From: an uncultured Anaerolineae bacterium
GTDB lineage: Bacteria; Chloroflexota; Anaerolineae; Aggregatilineales; Phototrophicaceae
Direction of reading: 5' to 3'
DNA length: 64,000 nt
Assembly: GCA_934216615.1 (NCBI GenBank)
Contig: CAKQCB010000006.1
Location: 1-64,000 of the forward strand
In this document: in pieces, positions 18,451-27,200 of the stretch
How positions within the stretch are numbered: position 1 is the stretch's first letter
Layout of the letters: the number at the start of each line of letters is the position of its first letter
Program-made: the position numbers and the translations under genes
Notes under the pieces: generated by a model
What the model was told of the DNA's origin: nothing
Database searches by the model: none
The model's input: only the letters and a program-made list of their open reading frames with translations

Positions 18451-19017
18451 ATGCGCAGGAAAAAAGAAGATGCAATGCAAACCCGTGAAACGGTGTTGAA
18501 AGCCTCTGCCACAGTGATTGCTCAACAAGGCACAGGCGCTTTCACCCTTGATGCGGTTGCGCGTGAAGCCGGCCTGACCAAAGGCGGTGTCTTGCATCAT
18601 TTTCCTTCTAAAGAGGCGTTGATTAACGGCTTGATTGATCAAGTGATCGCAGTGTTCAATTCAAGGTTGGAAGAAGAACTGCTCGCTGAACCGCCCGAAG
18701 CACATGGGCGTTGGCTTCGCGCCTATCTGCGTACCGTGTTTTCCGTCCATTATGATGTGAATAACTTGATTCCCACGCTGGCCGCCGCTGTCGCTTCAGA
18801 TCATCACACGTTGAACCGTCTGCGACAATTATTTGCTGTCAGCCAACAGGCCGCCATTGACGATGGCATTGACCCCGTAGAGGCGACGGTGGTGCGTTTA
18901 GCTATCGAAGGGGTGGTCTTCACCCGCGCCTTAAGCGTCGATGTCTTAGATGAAGCGATGAGCCAGAACGTTTTTAACAAGTTGTTTCAATTGACGATAA
19001 AGAACGAATCTCCATAA
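18451..19017 (+). CDS. TetR/AcrR family transcriptional regulator
   Basis: 188 residues from the ATG at 18451 (GGAG eight bases upstream; a GTG at 18442 is the alternative). The N-terminal TetR helix-turn-helix is clear: GTGAFTLDAVAREAGLTKGGVLHHFPSKEALI at residues about 20-55, shown here only for its key TLDAVAREAGL and LHHF parts. The C-terminal half is helical, as expected for ligand binding and dimerisation. It follows the P450 in the same direction and is the likely repressor acting at the palindrome 16862-16893; that link is inference. Confidence 0.9.
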   Translation: MRRKKEDAMQTRETVLKASATVIAQQGTGAFTLDAVAREAGLTKGGVLHHFPSKEALINGLIDQVIAVFNSRLEEELLAEPPEAHGRWLRAYLRTVFSVHYDVNNLIPTLAAAVASDHHTLNRLRQLFAVSQQAAIDDGIDPVEATVVRLAIEGVVFTRALSVDVLDEAMSQNVFNKLFQLTIKNESP

Positions 19018-19080
19018 TTGAATAACCGCTTATACTGATTCCTAGTTGAGTAACATTTTAAACTGAATAGGAAACAGCGT

Positions 19081-19914
19081 ATGAGAGAGCAACACCCCCT
19101 TTTTATAAAGTACCCGCTCGACAAAGAAATTCAACTTGGTGAGGAAACCCTTTCAAGCCCGTATCATATTTATAATGGGTCGATCTTCTTCATCGGCGGG
19201 CGTGCCAATGCGCAGGTTGCCAATGACCTGTTACAAGATGAACGCCTCACCCCCATACTTGATACGGATGGAAATGCTTTGATGGCCGTGTGGGTGTGCG
19301 ACTTTACCGAGGCGAATCTTGGCCCTCACCATGAACTTCAAATTTCATTGTTTGCGTCCTTTAGATCACAACCGCCTGTGAAAACACACCCGTTTGCCAT
19401 TTATCGCCTGCTCACCCTCAACCCTGACGCGATGATGGTCTGTCATGGGTTATGGAACAGTACGGAACGGGTCGTGCGTTACAACCGAGAACATCTAGGG
19501 TTAGATGCGCACCTTTCAAAAAGTCACATCGCCACCCATGCCCCTCATCAGTGGCGCTTTGAAGTCGAAGATGCCAACACATCTCGCTCGTTGATTCAGG
19601 GGGATGTCATCCTGCCTGAACGCCAGCCGAGCGCCACTTTAAGCATGATGTCGAAGCTGTTGGGCTTGCGTGGGTTGATACGAACGATCCGCGCGCCGTT
19701 CATCCATGTGCCGGTGGTGAATACTCAAAGCGCGTATGCGACGGATAACCGCGTGGCGCATACGTATACCCGTGCTGATTCACAGCGTATCTTCACCGTG
19801 AATGATGGGGTGCGCGTCACGCTCCAAGACCCTAAGTATGCCCCCCTTCAGTTTCAGCCGGACTTCGTGCAGTTTAGTGACGGCGTCCGCTTTGTTTATC
19901 TACGCCCCGAATAG
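19081..19914 (+). CDS. Acetoacetate decarboxylase-like protein (tentative)
   Basis: 277 residues, with AGGAAA before the ATG and no signal peptide or membrane segment. The pattern of a central AVWVCDFTEANLGPHHELQISLFA stretch (key residues GPHHE) followed by a conserved LTLNPDAMMVCHGLWNS segment recalls the acetoacetate decarboxylase fold, but I could not confirm the Schiff-base Lys. It may be a family member with another role. It follows the TetR gene by 63 bases and may be cotranscribed with it. Confidence 0.6.
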   Translation: MREQHPLFIKYPLDKEIQLGEETLSSPYHIYNGSIFFIGGRANAQVANDLLQDERLTPILDTDGNALMAVWVCDFTEANLGPHHELQISLFASFRSQPPVKTHPFAIYRLLTLNPDAMMVCHGLWNSTERVVRYNREHLGLDAHLSKSHIATHAPHQWRFEVEDANTSRSLIQGDVILPERQPSATLSMMSKLLGLRGLIRTIRAPFIHVPVVNTQSAYATDNRVAHTYTRADSQRIFTVNDGVRVTLQDPKYAPLQFQPDFVQFSDGVRFVYLRPE

Positions 19915-19921
19915 TCAAGTC

Positions 19922-19953
19922 AATCTGGCGCTTGCAAGGGTGAGCGCCAGATT
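19922..19953 (+). terminator. Hairpin after the acetoacetate decarboxylase-like gene
   Basis: AATCTGGCGCT (19922-19932) pairs perfectly with AGCGCCAGATT (19943-19953). No long T run follows, so it may be a stabilising or weak terminator hairpin. Confidence 0.6.
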
Positions 19954-20029
19954 CAACCTCAAATGAAACCTCAAAACGCGATATCATAAAAAAAGAATAT
20001 TTTAAAAAATTTGCTTGTAAGAAAGGTTC

Positions 20030-20602
20030 ATGATGCCAGCGAAAAAAGAATTATCATCAGAACAAGATGGGGATTTTGTGAAAGTGTTACAGGAACGGTT
20101 TGAGAAAAATATCAAACGGCATCGCGGTATTAAATGGGCGGATGTTAAAGCGCGGTTGGACGCAAACCCTGAAAAATTATGGTCATTGAACGAAATGGAA
20201 ACCAGCGGTGGCGAACCGGACGTGGTGGGGTTTGATCAAAAGACGGGTGAATATATTTTTTATGATTGTTCGGCCGAAAGCCCCAGCGGACGCCGTAGCA
20301 TTTGTTATGATGGTAAGGGACAAGCCGCGCGCGAGAAAAAGGGGATACACCTTAACGGGAACGCTGTTGAGATGGCAAAGGCGATGGGGATCGAAATTCT
20401 CAACGATGACGAATACCGCGCCTTACAAAAACTGGGCGACTTCGATACCAAAACCTCCAGTTGGGTCAAGACTCCTGACGAGATACGCGAGTTAGGCGGG
20501 GCGATCTTCATGGATAAGCGCTACAAGACCGTGTTTTTGTACCACAACGGCGCAGAATCATTTTACAGCGCGCGCGGTTTTCGCGGGTCGCTTCGCGTAT
20601 AG
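20030..20602 (+). CDS. DUF4256 domain protein
   Basis: 190 residues matching the DUF4256 family throughout: FEKNIKRHRGIKWADVKARL at the start, then EPDVVGFDQKTGEYIFYDCSAESP, then YHNGAESFYSARGFRG near the C-terminus (quoted in parts). It is a soluble cytoplasmic protein with no known activity. AAAGG precedes two adjacent ATGs at 20030 and 20033. It is a single gene between two terminator-like hairpins. Confidence 0.85.
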   Translation: MMPAKKELSSEQDGDFVKVLQERFEKNIKRHRGIKWADVKARLDANPEKLWSLNEMETSGGEPDVVGFDQKTGEYIFYDCSAESPSGRRSICYDGKGQAAREKKGIHLNGNAVEMAKAMGIEILNDDEYRALQKLGDFDTKTSSWVKTPDEIRELGGAIFMDKRYKTVFLYHNGAESFYSARGFRGSLRV

Positions 20603-20685
20603 AAGGGCTGACACAGGGCTAGGGATATCGTGTTTCCCTGTTATCATCAAGCACCTTTGCCTTTCATCTAAGGACGTTGTTGATC

Positions 20686-21705
20686 ATGACCACCATTCTG
20701 ATTGCATCCTACCTTGAACCTGAGTATGTGATGCAGATCAAAACTACTTTCCCTGCGATCACGGTAATTTACCGCCCAGATTTAATGGGCAAACCGCGTT
20801 ACCTTGCCGACCATACCGCCCCTGTAGAACGCACGCCCGAACAAGAAGGGGAATGGCAGACGCTCTTAGCGCAAGCCGACATCTTGTTTGACTTTGACCA
20901 TTCGCATCATCAAGACCTGCCGGAATTAGCGCCTAACCTGAAATGGATTCAAGCCACCAGCTCCGGTATTGGCAAGTTGGTCGAACGGGTGAAATATGCC
21001 GAACGAACCGATTGGGTCTTCACAACCGCCAGCGGGATTCATGCCCGTCCACTCGCGGAATTTGTCGTGTTTTCGATGCTGTATTTCGCGAAAGATTTTA
21101 GTTATCTTGCGCGGGAAAAGGCGGCGCAACAGTGGCACGCCTATTGTGGCGAAGAATTGAGCGGGCGCACGATCAGCATCATCGGGCTAGGCAAGATTGG
21201 CCGTGAAGTGGCGAAGTTTGCCAAAATGTTTGATATGCGCGTGATCGCTTCACGACGTGACTTATCACAGACCGTTCCTGAAGTCGATGCGCTGTACCCC
21301 ATCACGGATATGCCCGCGCTCCTCCAAAACGCCGATTATGTGGTGCTCATCACCCCGCATACCCACGAGACCGAAGGCTTAATTGGCGAAGCGGAATTGG
21401 CGATGCTTCCCGAACGGGCAGTATTAATCAATATCGCGCGGGGCGCGGTGGTTGATCAAGTCGCGTTGGTGCACGCACTCGAAAATAAAAAAATACGCGG
21501 GGCGGCGCTGGATGTTTTTGCAGTCGAACCGCTTCCGCCCGGTGACCCGTTATGGACGATGGAGAATGTCCTCATCAGTCCACACTCGGCCAGTACGGTA
21601 GGCAGTGAAAACCGTAAGCTGACGGAATTGTTCATCGACAATATTCGGCGCTATTTAGCGGGCGAACCGATGGTGAACGTCCTTGATGTCGAACGGCAGT
21701 ATTAA
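20686..21705 (+). CDS. D-2-hydroxyacid dehydrogenase
   Basis: 339 residues from the ATG at 20686; TTG codons at 20677 and 20680 are possible starts nearer the AAGGA site. The NAD-binding motif GLGKIGREVAKFAK lies near residue 165. The family catalytic residues are visible: Arg in INIARGAVVD, Glu in DVFAVEPLP and His in SPHSAST. It would oxidise or reduce a D-2-hydroxyacid with NAD(P)H; the substrate cannot be assigned. It is a single gene with a strong terminator. Confidence 0.93.
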   Translation: MTTILIASYLEPEYVMQIKTTFPAITVIYRPDLMGKPRYLADHTAPVERTPEQEGEWQTLLAQADILFDFDHSHHQDLPELAPNLKWIQATSSGIGKLVERVKYAERTDWVFTTASGIHARPLAEFVVFSMLYFAKDFSYLAREKAAQQWHAYCGEELSGRTISIIGLGKIGREVAKFAKMFDMRVIASRRDLSQTVPEVDALYPITDMPALLQNADYVVLITPHTHETEGLIGEAELAMLPERAVLINIARGAVVDQVALVHALENKKIRGAALDVFAVEPLPPGDPLWTMENVLISPHSASTVGSENRKLTELFIDNIRRYLAGEPMVNVLDVERQY

Positions 21706-21719
21706 AATCTGAGGTGTTT

Positions 21720-21757
21720 CCAAAGGATCATTCACTTGTATAGGAATGATCCTTTGG
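21720..21757. terminator. Bidirectional hairpin between convergent genes
   Basis: CCAAAGGATCATTC (21720-21733) pairs perfectly with GAATGATCCTTTGG (21744-21757). It lies between the dehydrogenase and the ECF41 sigma gene ends. Confidence 0.8.
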
Positions 21758-21763
21758 TGAATA

Positions 21764-22612
21764 TTACGCTTGTGAGGCGAGGTAACGCAGTTTGTCAGGG
21801 TTGCGGATGCTGTGAATCGCCCGAATACGACCGTCTGCCATTTCCAGCACAAACACCCCTTCAATGACACCATCTTGACGCAGGACAAACGCAGGGCGGG
21901 CATTGATAAAACGATATTCTACACTGCTTCCTGCGGGCGCGCGTTTTTGAAGCCCCAAAAAGAATTTTGCGACGGGTTCACGTCCCACCAACGGATGCAC
22001 CGCCGCCTTCGCTTTGCCTCCACCATCTGACCAGAGCGTGACATCTTCCGCCAGAAGATCGACAAATTCCTGCAAGTCACCGTTGATCGACACTTCCATA
22101 AACCGCGCGGTGATCGCGTCTTGTTCGTTGCGTGAAGGGGTAAACCGTGGGCGTTCAGCGCTGATGTGTCCCTTGGCGCGGTGAAGTAACTGCCTGCAAT
22201 CGGCTTGTTCACGCCCCAGAATGTCGGCAATTTCGGCATAGGTGTAATCAAAGACTTCGTGTAACAGAAACACGGCGCGTTCTGTCGGCGTCAGTTTTTC
22301 GAGCAGAACTAAAAACGCCATCGAGAGCGATTCCAACTCCACTGTATTACTTTCCGACGGCGTGAGCAGCGGTTCGGGAAGCCACGTCCCAAAGTACATC
22401 TCGCGTTGAGATCGTGCAGATTTGAGATGGTCGAGGCATAAATGCGTGATCATTTTGCTCAAGTAGGCTTTGGGCGTGTGAATTTGATCTGACGGCAGTT
22501 GGCTGTAGCGCAAGAGCGTTTCTTGCACCATGTCTTCCGCTTCCATCGCACTGCCGAGCATACGATACGCGATCCCAAATAATAATGGACGATATTGTTC
22601 GAGTTCATCCAT
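21764..22612 (-). CDS. ECF41-family RNA polymerase sigma factor (SigJ-like)
   Basis: 282 residues. Sigma region 2 is at residues about 1-70 (LLFGIAYRMLGSAMEAEDMVQET) and region 4 at about 105-160 (PTERAVFLLHEVFDYTYAEIADILG; quoted in part). A SnoaL-like C-terminal extension carries DGGGK, the hallmark of ECF41 factors, where the extension itself modulates activity instead of a separate anti-sigma. The gene overlaps the end of the oxidoreductase gene by eight bases, so the two are translationally coupled. AGGGG precedes the ATG. The stimulus is unknown. Confidence 0.92.
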   Translation of the reverse strand: MDELEQYRPLLFGIAYRMLGSAMEAEDMVQETLLRYSQLPSDQIHTPKAYLSKMITHLCLDHLKSARSQREMYFGTWLPEPLLTPSESNTVELESLSMAFLVLLEKLTPTERAVFLLHEVFDYTYAEIADILGREQADCRQLLHRAKGHISAERPRFTPSRNEQDAITARFMEVSINGDLQEFVDLLAEDVTLWSDGGGKAKAAVHPLVGREPVAKFFLGLQKRAPAGSSVEYRFINARPAFVLRQDGVIEGVFVLEMADGRIRAIHSIRNPDKLRYLASQA

Positions 22613-23777
22613 GTTCTACCCCTTGTTTCAAAGGTGTCTGCGTCGCAGTCCCTTGTGGATACCGATACGATTTTGGCACCACCCGTTCCATGCGGACGCT
22701 CCATACGGTGAAGCGACAGATCATCTCTTTGACCAGACCCCCTAAGCGACCTGTCAAAACCCGCTCTTGAGGGGTGTCATCCGCGCTGACGAACTGCACC
22801 AATCCGCGTTTTCTGCCGAGGCTGATGCAACGAAAGAAATACCCAAACCGAAATGGTGTCATCGGCTGGTGGTTGATGAGCGCACTGATATTATCGCCCA
22901 CTTTTGCGCCCATCGGCATGGCGGTTGCGCACGCCATCCTCAGCGGGGATGTATGCGCGAAGACAGAAATATCGCCAATGGCAAAAATGTCTGGATGCGA
23001 GAGCGAGCGTTGGTACGCATCCACCTTGATTTGACCCAGTGTGTTGGTCTGGATGTCGGCGTTCTGGGCGATCTTGGGCACGCTGAATTTTCCCGCCCAT
23101 ACGACCACATCATACGGCAAATGACCGTGTGACGTTTCTATATGCTGGGCGGTGATCGCTTGTACGCTGGTGTTTTCCACTCGCTTGATGCCTGCTTCGC
23201 GAAACACCCTATGCAAATAATCCGCGCCTTTTTGCGAGAGGTTCGCGCCTAAACGCCCCTGCGTCACAAGTGTGATTTCCAGCGACGGGAAGGCTTGGGC
23301 AAATTCGGTCGCAGCTTCGATGCCCGTCAACCCGCCACCACAGATCACCAACTTTTTTGCGTTGGGAAGCGCCTGCTGGAGATGGCCTGTCGTCTGTGCG
23401 TCCAAGGTGTGCGCATATTCACGAACGCCTGCCACGCTGTCACGGTCGATATGACTGCCGAGCGCGACGATCAAATAATCATAGGTGAGCGTCTGTTTTT
23501 GACCTTGCAGGCTGACTTGAACCGCTTTTTGATCCGGCAGGATGGCTTCGACCCATGCTTGAACAAACGTCACATTTTTGGGTAGTAACTTTTGTAGGGG
23601 GATGGGCTTGACCGTCTGCCCGCTCGCCATCTGATGCAGGCGGATGCGTTCAACAAAATGATCTGTACCGTTCACGACGGTGATTTTTGCGCGTGGGGCT
23701 TGCGCGCGGATGCGTAATACCGCCATGAGGCCAGCATAACCTGCGCCGAGAATAAGAACGTGTGGGGAAGGGTTCAT
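22605..23777 (-). CDS. NAD(P)/FAD-dependent oxidoreductase (NDH-2-like), ECF41 partner
   Basis: 390 residues from the ATG at 23777, chosen because GGAG lies nine bases upstream; an ATG at 23792 has no site. The N-terminal FAD motif is GAGYAGL and the second nucleotide motif is VICGGGLTGIEAATEF near residue 155; DIFAIGDIS is the C-terminal FAD-contact motif. It resembles type II NADH dehydrogenases and related disulfide-family oxidoreductases. It is encoded with an ECF41 sigma gene, and flavin oxidoreductases are among the known ECF41 partner genes. Its physiological acceptor is unknown. Confidence 0.9.
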   Translation of the reverse strand: MNPSPHVLILGAGYAGLMAVLRIRAQAPRAKITVVNGTDHFVERIRLHQMASGQTVKPIPLQKLLPKNVTFVQAWVEAILPDQKAVQVSLQGQKQTLTYDYLIVALGSHIDRDSVAGVREYAHTLDAQTTGHLQQALPNAKKLVICGGGLTGIEAATEFAQAFPSLEITLVTQGRLGANLSQKGADYLHRVFREAGIKRVENTSVQAITAQHIETSHGHLPYDVVVWAGKFSVPKIAQNADIQTNTLGQIKVDAYQRSLSHPDIFAIGDISVFAHTSPLRMACATAMPMGAKVGDNISALINHQPMTPFRFGYFFRCISLGRKRGLVQFVSADDTPQERVLTGRLGGLVKEMICRFTVWSVRMERVVPKSYRYPQGTATQTPLKQGVEHG

Positions 23778-23816
23778 CGTCTTGTACTCCATCGTTGTAA
23801 ATCACTATGAAAATAA

Positions 23817-23843
23817 GACGATTGACCATCCCTGTTTGTGACA
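23817..23843 (-). promoter_or_regulatory. ECF41-type promoter of the oxidoreductase-sigma operon
   Basis: Read on the minus strand: TGTCACA (23837-23843), exactly 16 bases, then CGTC (23817-23820). This equals the published ECF41 consensus TGTCACA-N16-CGTC as I recall it. It lies 40 bases before the oxidoreductase start and suggests autoregulation by the sigma factor of the operon. Confidence 0.88.
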
Positions 23844-23953
23844 GATCAACAAAAGGTGTATTAAAATAGAGAAGTTGCGCATGCTTTTTACTGTTTGCAC
23901 CATGCTTAAAAGGTTAGTATGGATGAGAAATATCATGCCAAATGGTGTATTTT

Positions 23954-24232
23954 CGAAACTCGGTGAGCATTCTGGAAAAATAACTGTTTAAATAGGGCAT
24001 AAGCTGTCCTAAATACGATAGGGGCAGTTGAGTTTGAGGGGAAAGTTGCAACTAGTGATCTTACGAAACTCCCCCCTGTTTTTGTGCAAAAAACGAGTTG
24101 CGAAAAAAAGGTTTTGTTGTTAGTCTTTTAGTATGAGGGGTTTAAAAAATGACTCGCATGAAGTGGGTTGTTTGCGGTTTAAATCAGAGGGTAGGTCAAA
24201 ACTGCCATGTTGGATTTTTAAACGCATAAGCC
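23954..24232 (+). promoter_or_regulatory. CRISPR leader of array 1
   Basis: This AT-rich non-coding sequence next to the first repeat aligns with 43288-43565 before array 2. Shared blocks include GTTTAAATAGG, ACGAAACTCCCCCC, AAAAACGAGTTGCG and a 3' part with GAAGTGGGTT and TTTAAATCAG. CGAAACTC occurs twice, near 23954 and 24064. Conservation between the two arrays and its side relative to the degenerate final repeat identify it as the leader with the array promoter. Confidence 0.85.
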
Positions 24233-27200
24233 CTTGCAGTAACACTCGACCCGTAGAGGGTATTGAAACCCGAGGAAAAGCGGAACGAGGAGTGGAATCG
24301 CGTGCCTTGCAGTAACACTCGACCCGTAGAGGGTATTGAAACTCGCGCTCGGCGGACGTGGAATACACGCTTAATTGGCTTGCAGTAACACTCGACCCGT
24401 AGAGGGTATTGAAACGCACAAAATACCTAGCCAGTACCAGCGGCGAGATCACTTGCAGTAACACTCGACCCGTAGAGGGTATTGAAACCTACTGACGATC
24501 ATCCTCGTCAACGCAGGCAATGGCCTTGCAGTAACACTCGACCCGTAGAGGGTATTGAAACACCACACCGACATCGACACGCTTCACAGCTACCCACGCT
24601 TGCAGTAACACTCGACCCGTAGAGGGTATTGAAACGTGAGGGGCAAGCGACGTAAGTAGCTGTGTGCCAAACTTGCAGTAACACTCGACCCGTAGAGGGT
24701 ATTGAAACTTGTTAGAATACGATCCGCTCGATGTGTTGGGGGATCTTGCAGTAACACTCGACCCGTAGAGGGTATTGAAACAGCAAGTGATCATTCACAA
24801 GAACGGCAAGTCAGGTTGCTTGCAGTAACACTCGACCCGTAGAGGGTATTGAAACCCTTCGTTCCCCGCGTTAGAGAACGCACCTTCGGCCCTTGCAGTA
24901 ACACTCGACCCGTAGAGGGTATTGAAACACAGGATGGCCAATGGGGAAGTGGAAAATCGTTGGCTTCCTTGCAGTAACACTCGACCCGTAGAGGGTATTG
25001 AAACTCCACCATTTCCACCAACTCAATCGCCCCCTCGCGGGACTTGCAGTAACACTCGACCCGTAGAGGGTATTGAAACCTGGGATGGTGCGTCTATTCA
25101 TTTATGATGGGAGTACTTGCAGTAACACTCGACCCGTAGAGGGTATTGAAACCATGCGCAATGAATTAAGGCGTGCTGGAGTACGTGCCTTGCAGTAACA
25201 CTCGACCCGTAGAGGGTATTGAAACTCGAATTCAACAATTTCGCTGTTGTTCAAAGGGAAGTCTTGCAGTAACACTCGACCCGTAGAGGGTATTGAAACC
25301 AAGAAACATTACATCTAATTCCAAATCGCTTTGTCCCTTGCAGTAACACTCGACCCGTAGAGGGTATTGAAACCGCTTTCACCTTACGCATTGAAGCTGA
25401 TGGTGAACACTTGCAGTAACACTCGACCCGTAGAGGGTATTGAAACCTGATCTCTTGTGGGAATTGCGTGGGATTCTACAAGCTTGCAGTAACACTCGAC
25501 CCGTAGAGGGTATTGAAACTTGGGCAATCGTCGCGATGGTTGGACGTAGGTACTCTTGCAGTAACACTCGACCCGTAGAGGGTATTGAAACAAAGTGAAA
25601 AGGTTGCTATACGAGCTATTGCTTGGCCTTGCAGTAACACTCGACCCGTAGAGGGTATTGAAACACGAAACAAGAGCTAATCGAATTGCTGCCTTACTTG
25701 CTTGCAGTAACACTCGACCCGTAGAGGGTATTGAAACCTGCTGATAGCGTCGTCAGCAATTTCAATGCCAACCTTGCAGTAACACTCGACCCATAGAGGG
25801 TATTGAAACGCAGAAGTCGGGGGTTTTTGTTAACCAGAAAAGTAACTTGCAGTAACACTCGACCCGTAGAGGGTATTGAAACTTCTAAATGAAAAACACA
25901 CCTGATGGTGTGTTCAATGCTTGCAGTAACACTCGACCCGTAGAGGGTATTGAAACACGGGACGGAGGATCAACGGCGTATGCCCATCACCTGCTTGCAG
26001 TAACACTCGACCCGTAGAGGGTATTGAAACAACGTTGCAACCAATATCTAGCTAAGGGTCGTCAGGTCTTGCAGTAACACTCGACCCGTAGAGGGTATTG
26101 AAACGTGCATCGTGGGCGCGGGTGCTGGACGGTGCGGGCACCTTGCAGTAACACTCGACCCGTAGAGGGTATTGAAACGACAGCGTGATGCTGCCCAACT
26201 CGTTTACCTCATCACTTGCAGTAACACTCGACCCGTAGAGGGTATTGAAACTCCGAAGCGGGACTAGCGGAAATGGGCGGTAAAAAACTTGCAGTAACAC
26301 TCGACCCGTAGAGGGTATTGAAACAAATCAGGTGGTGATCGACGTCGCCAATGCCCGCGCGCTTGCAGTAACACTCGACCCGTAGAGGGTATTGAAACAA
26401 GGGAGTGGATGATGCTGTTATTACGCTATTTGCCTTGCAGTAACACTCGACCCGTAGAGGGTATTGAAACAACCTATTATCGGAAACTCAGACAGCGCCT
26501 TTCAGATCTTGCAGTAACACTCGACCCGTAGAGGGTATTGAAACACGAAAGCGGCACAAAGTAAGCATCCGCAACATAGGTACTTGCAGTAACACTCGAC
26601 CCGTAGAGGGTATTGAAACTGCCCTTGAAGAAATTAGCGCTTCAAGGGCACGTCCCCTTGCAGTAACACTCGACCCGTAGAGGGTATTGAAACGACGCAT
26701 TATCACAGGCGCGCATATGGGGAGCGGTGTCTTGCAGTAACACTCGACCCGTAGAGGGTATTGAAACCTGGTTGGGTTAATGTAGTCGTTAGCGACCATG
26801 TATCTTGCAGTAACACTCGACCCGTAGAGGGTATTGAAACGCTAACGAAGGAAGCAGTTTCCGTTCAATGGCGCGCTGCTTGCAGTAACACTCGACCCGT
26901 AGAGGGTATTGAAACGATCATCAGGCAACCATGCAATCTCTTTATCCGCTTCCTTGCAGTAACACTCGACCCGTAGAGGGTATTGAAACGATGTTGTAGA
27001 GTGAATGCCTTCGAGGAAGTCTATGCCTTGCAGTAACACTCGACCCGTAGAGGGTATTGAAACACTTCAGTTCTTACGTCATCATCATTCGCCATCAGTC
27101 TTGCAGTAACACTCGACCCGTAGAGGGTATTGAAACCGCGCCTTATTGGTGATGATGAGGTTGCCCCCTGTGTCTTGCAGTAACACTCGACCCGTAGAGG

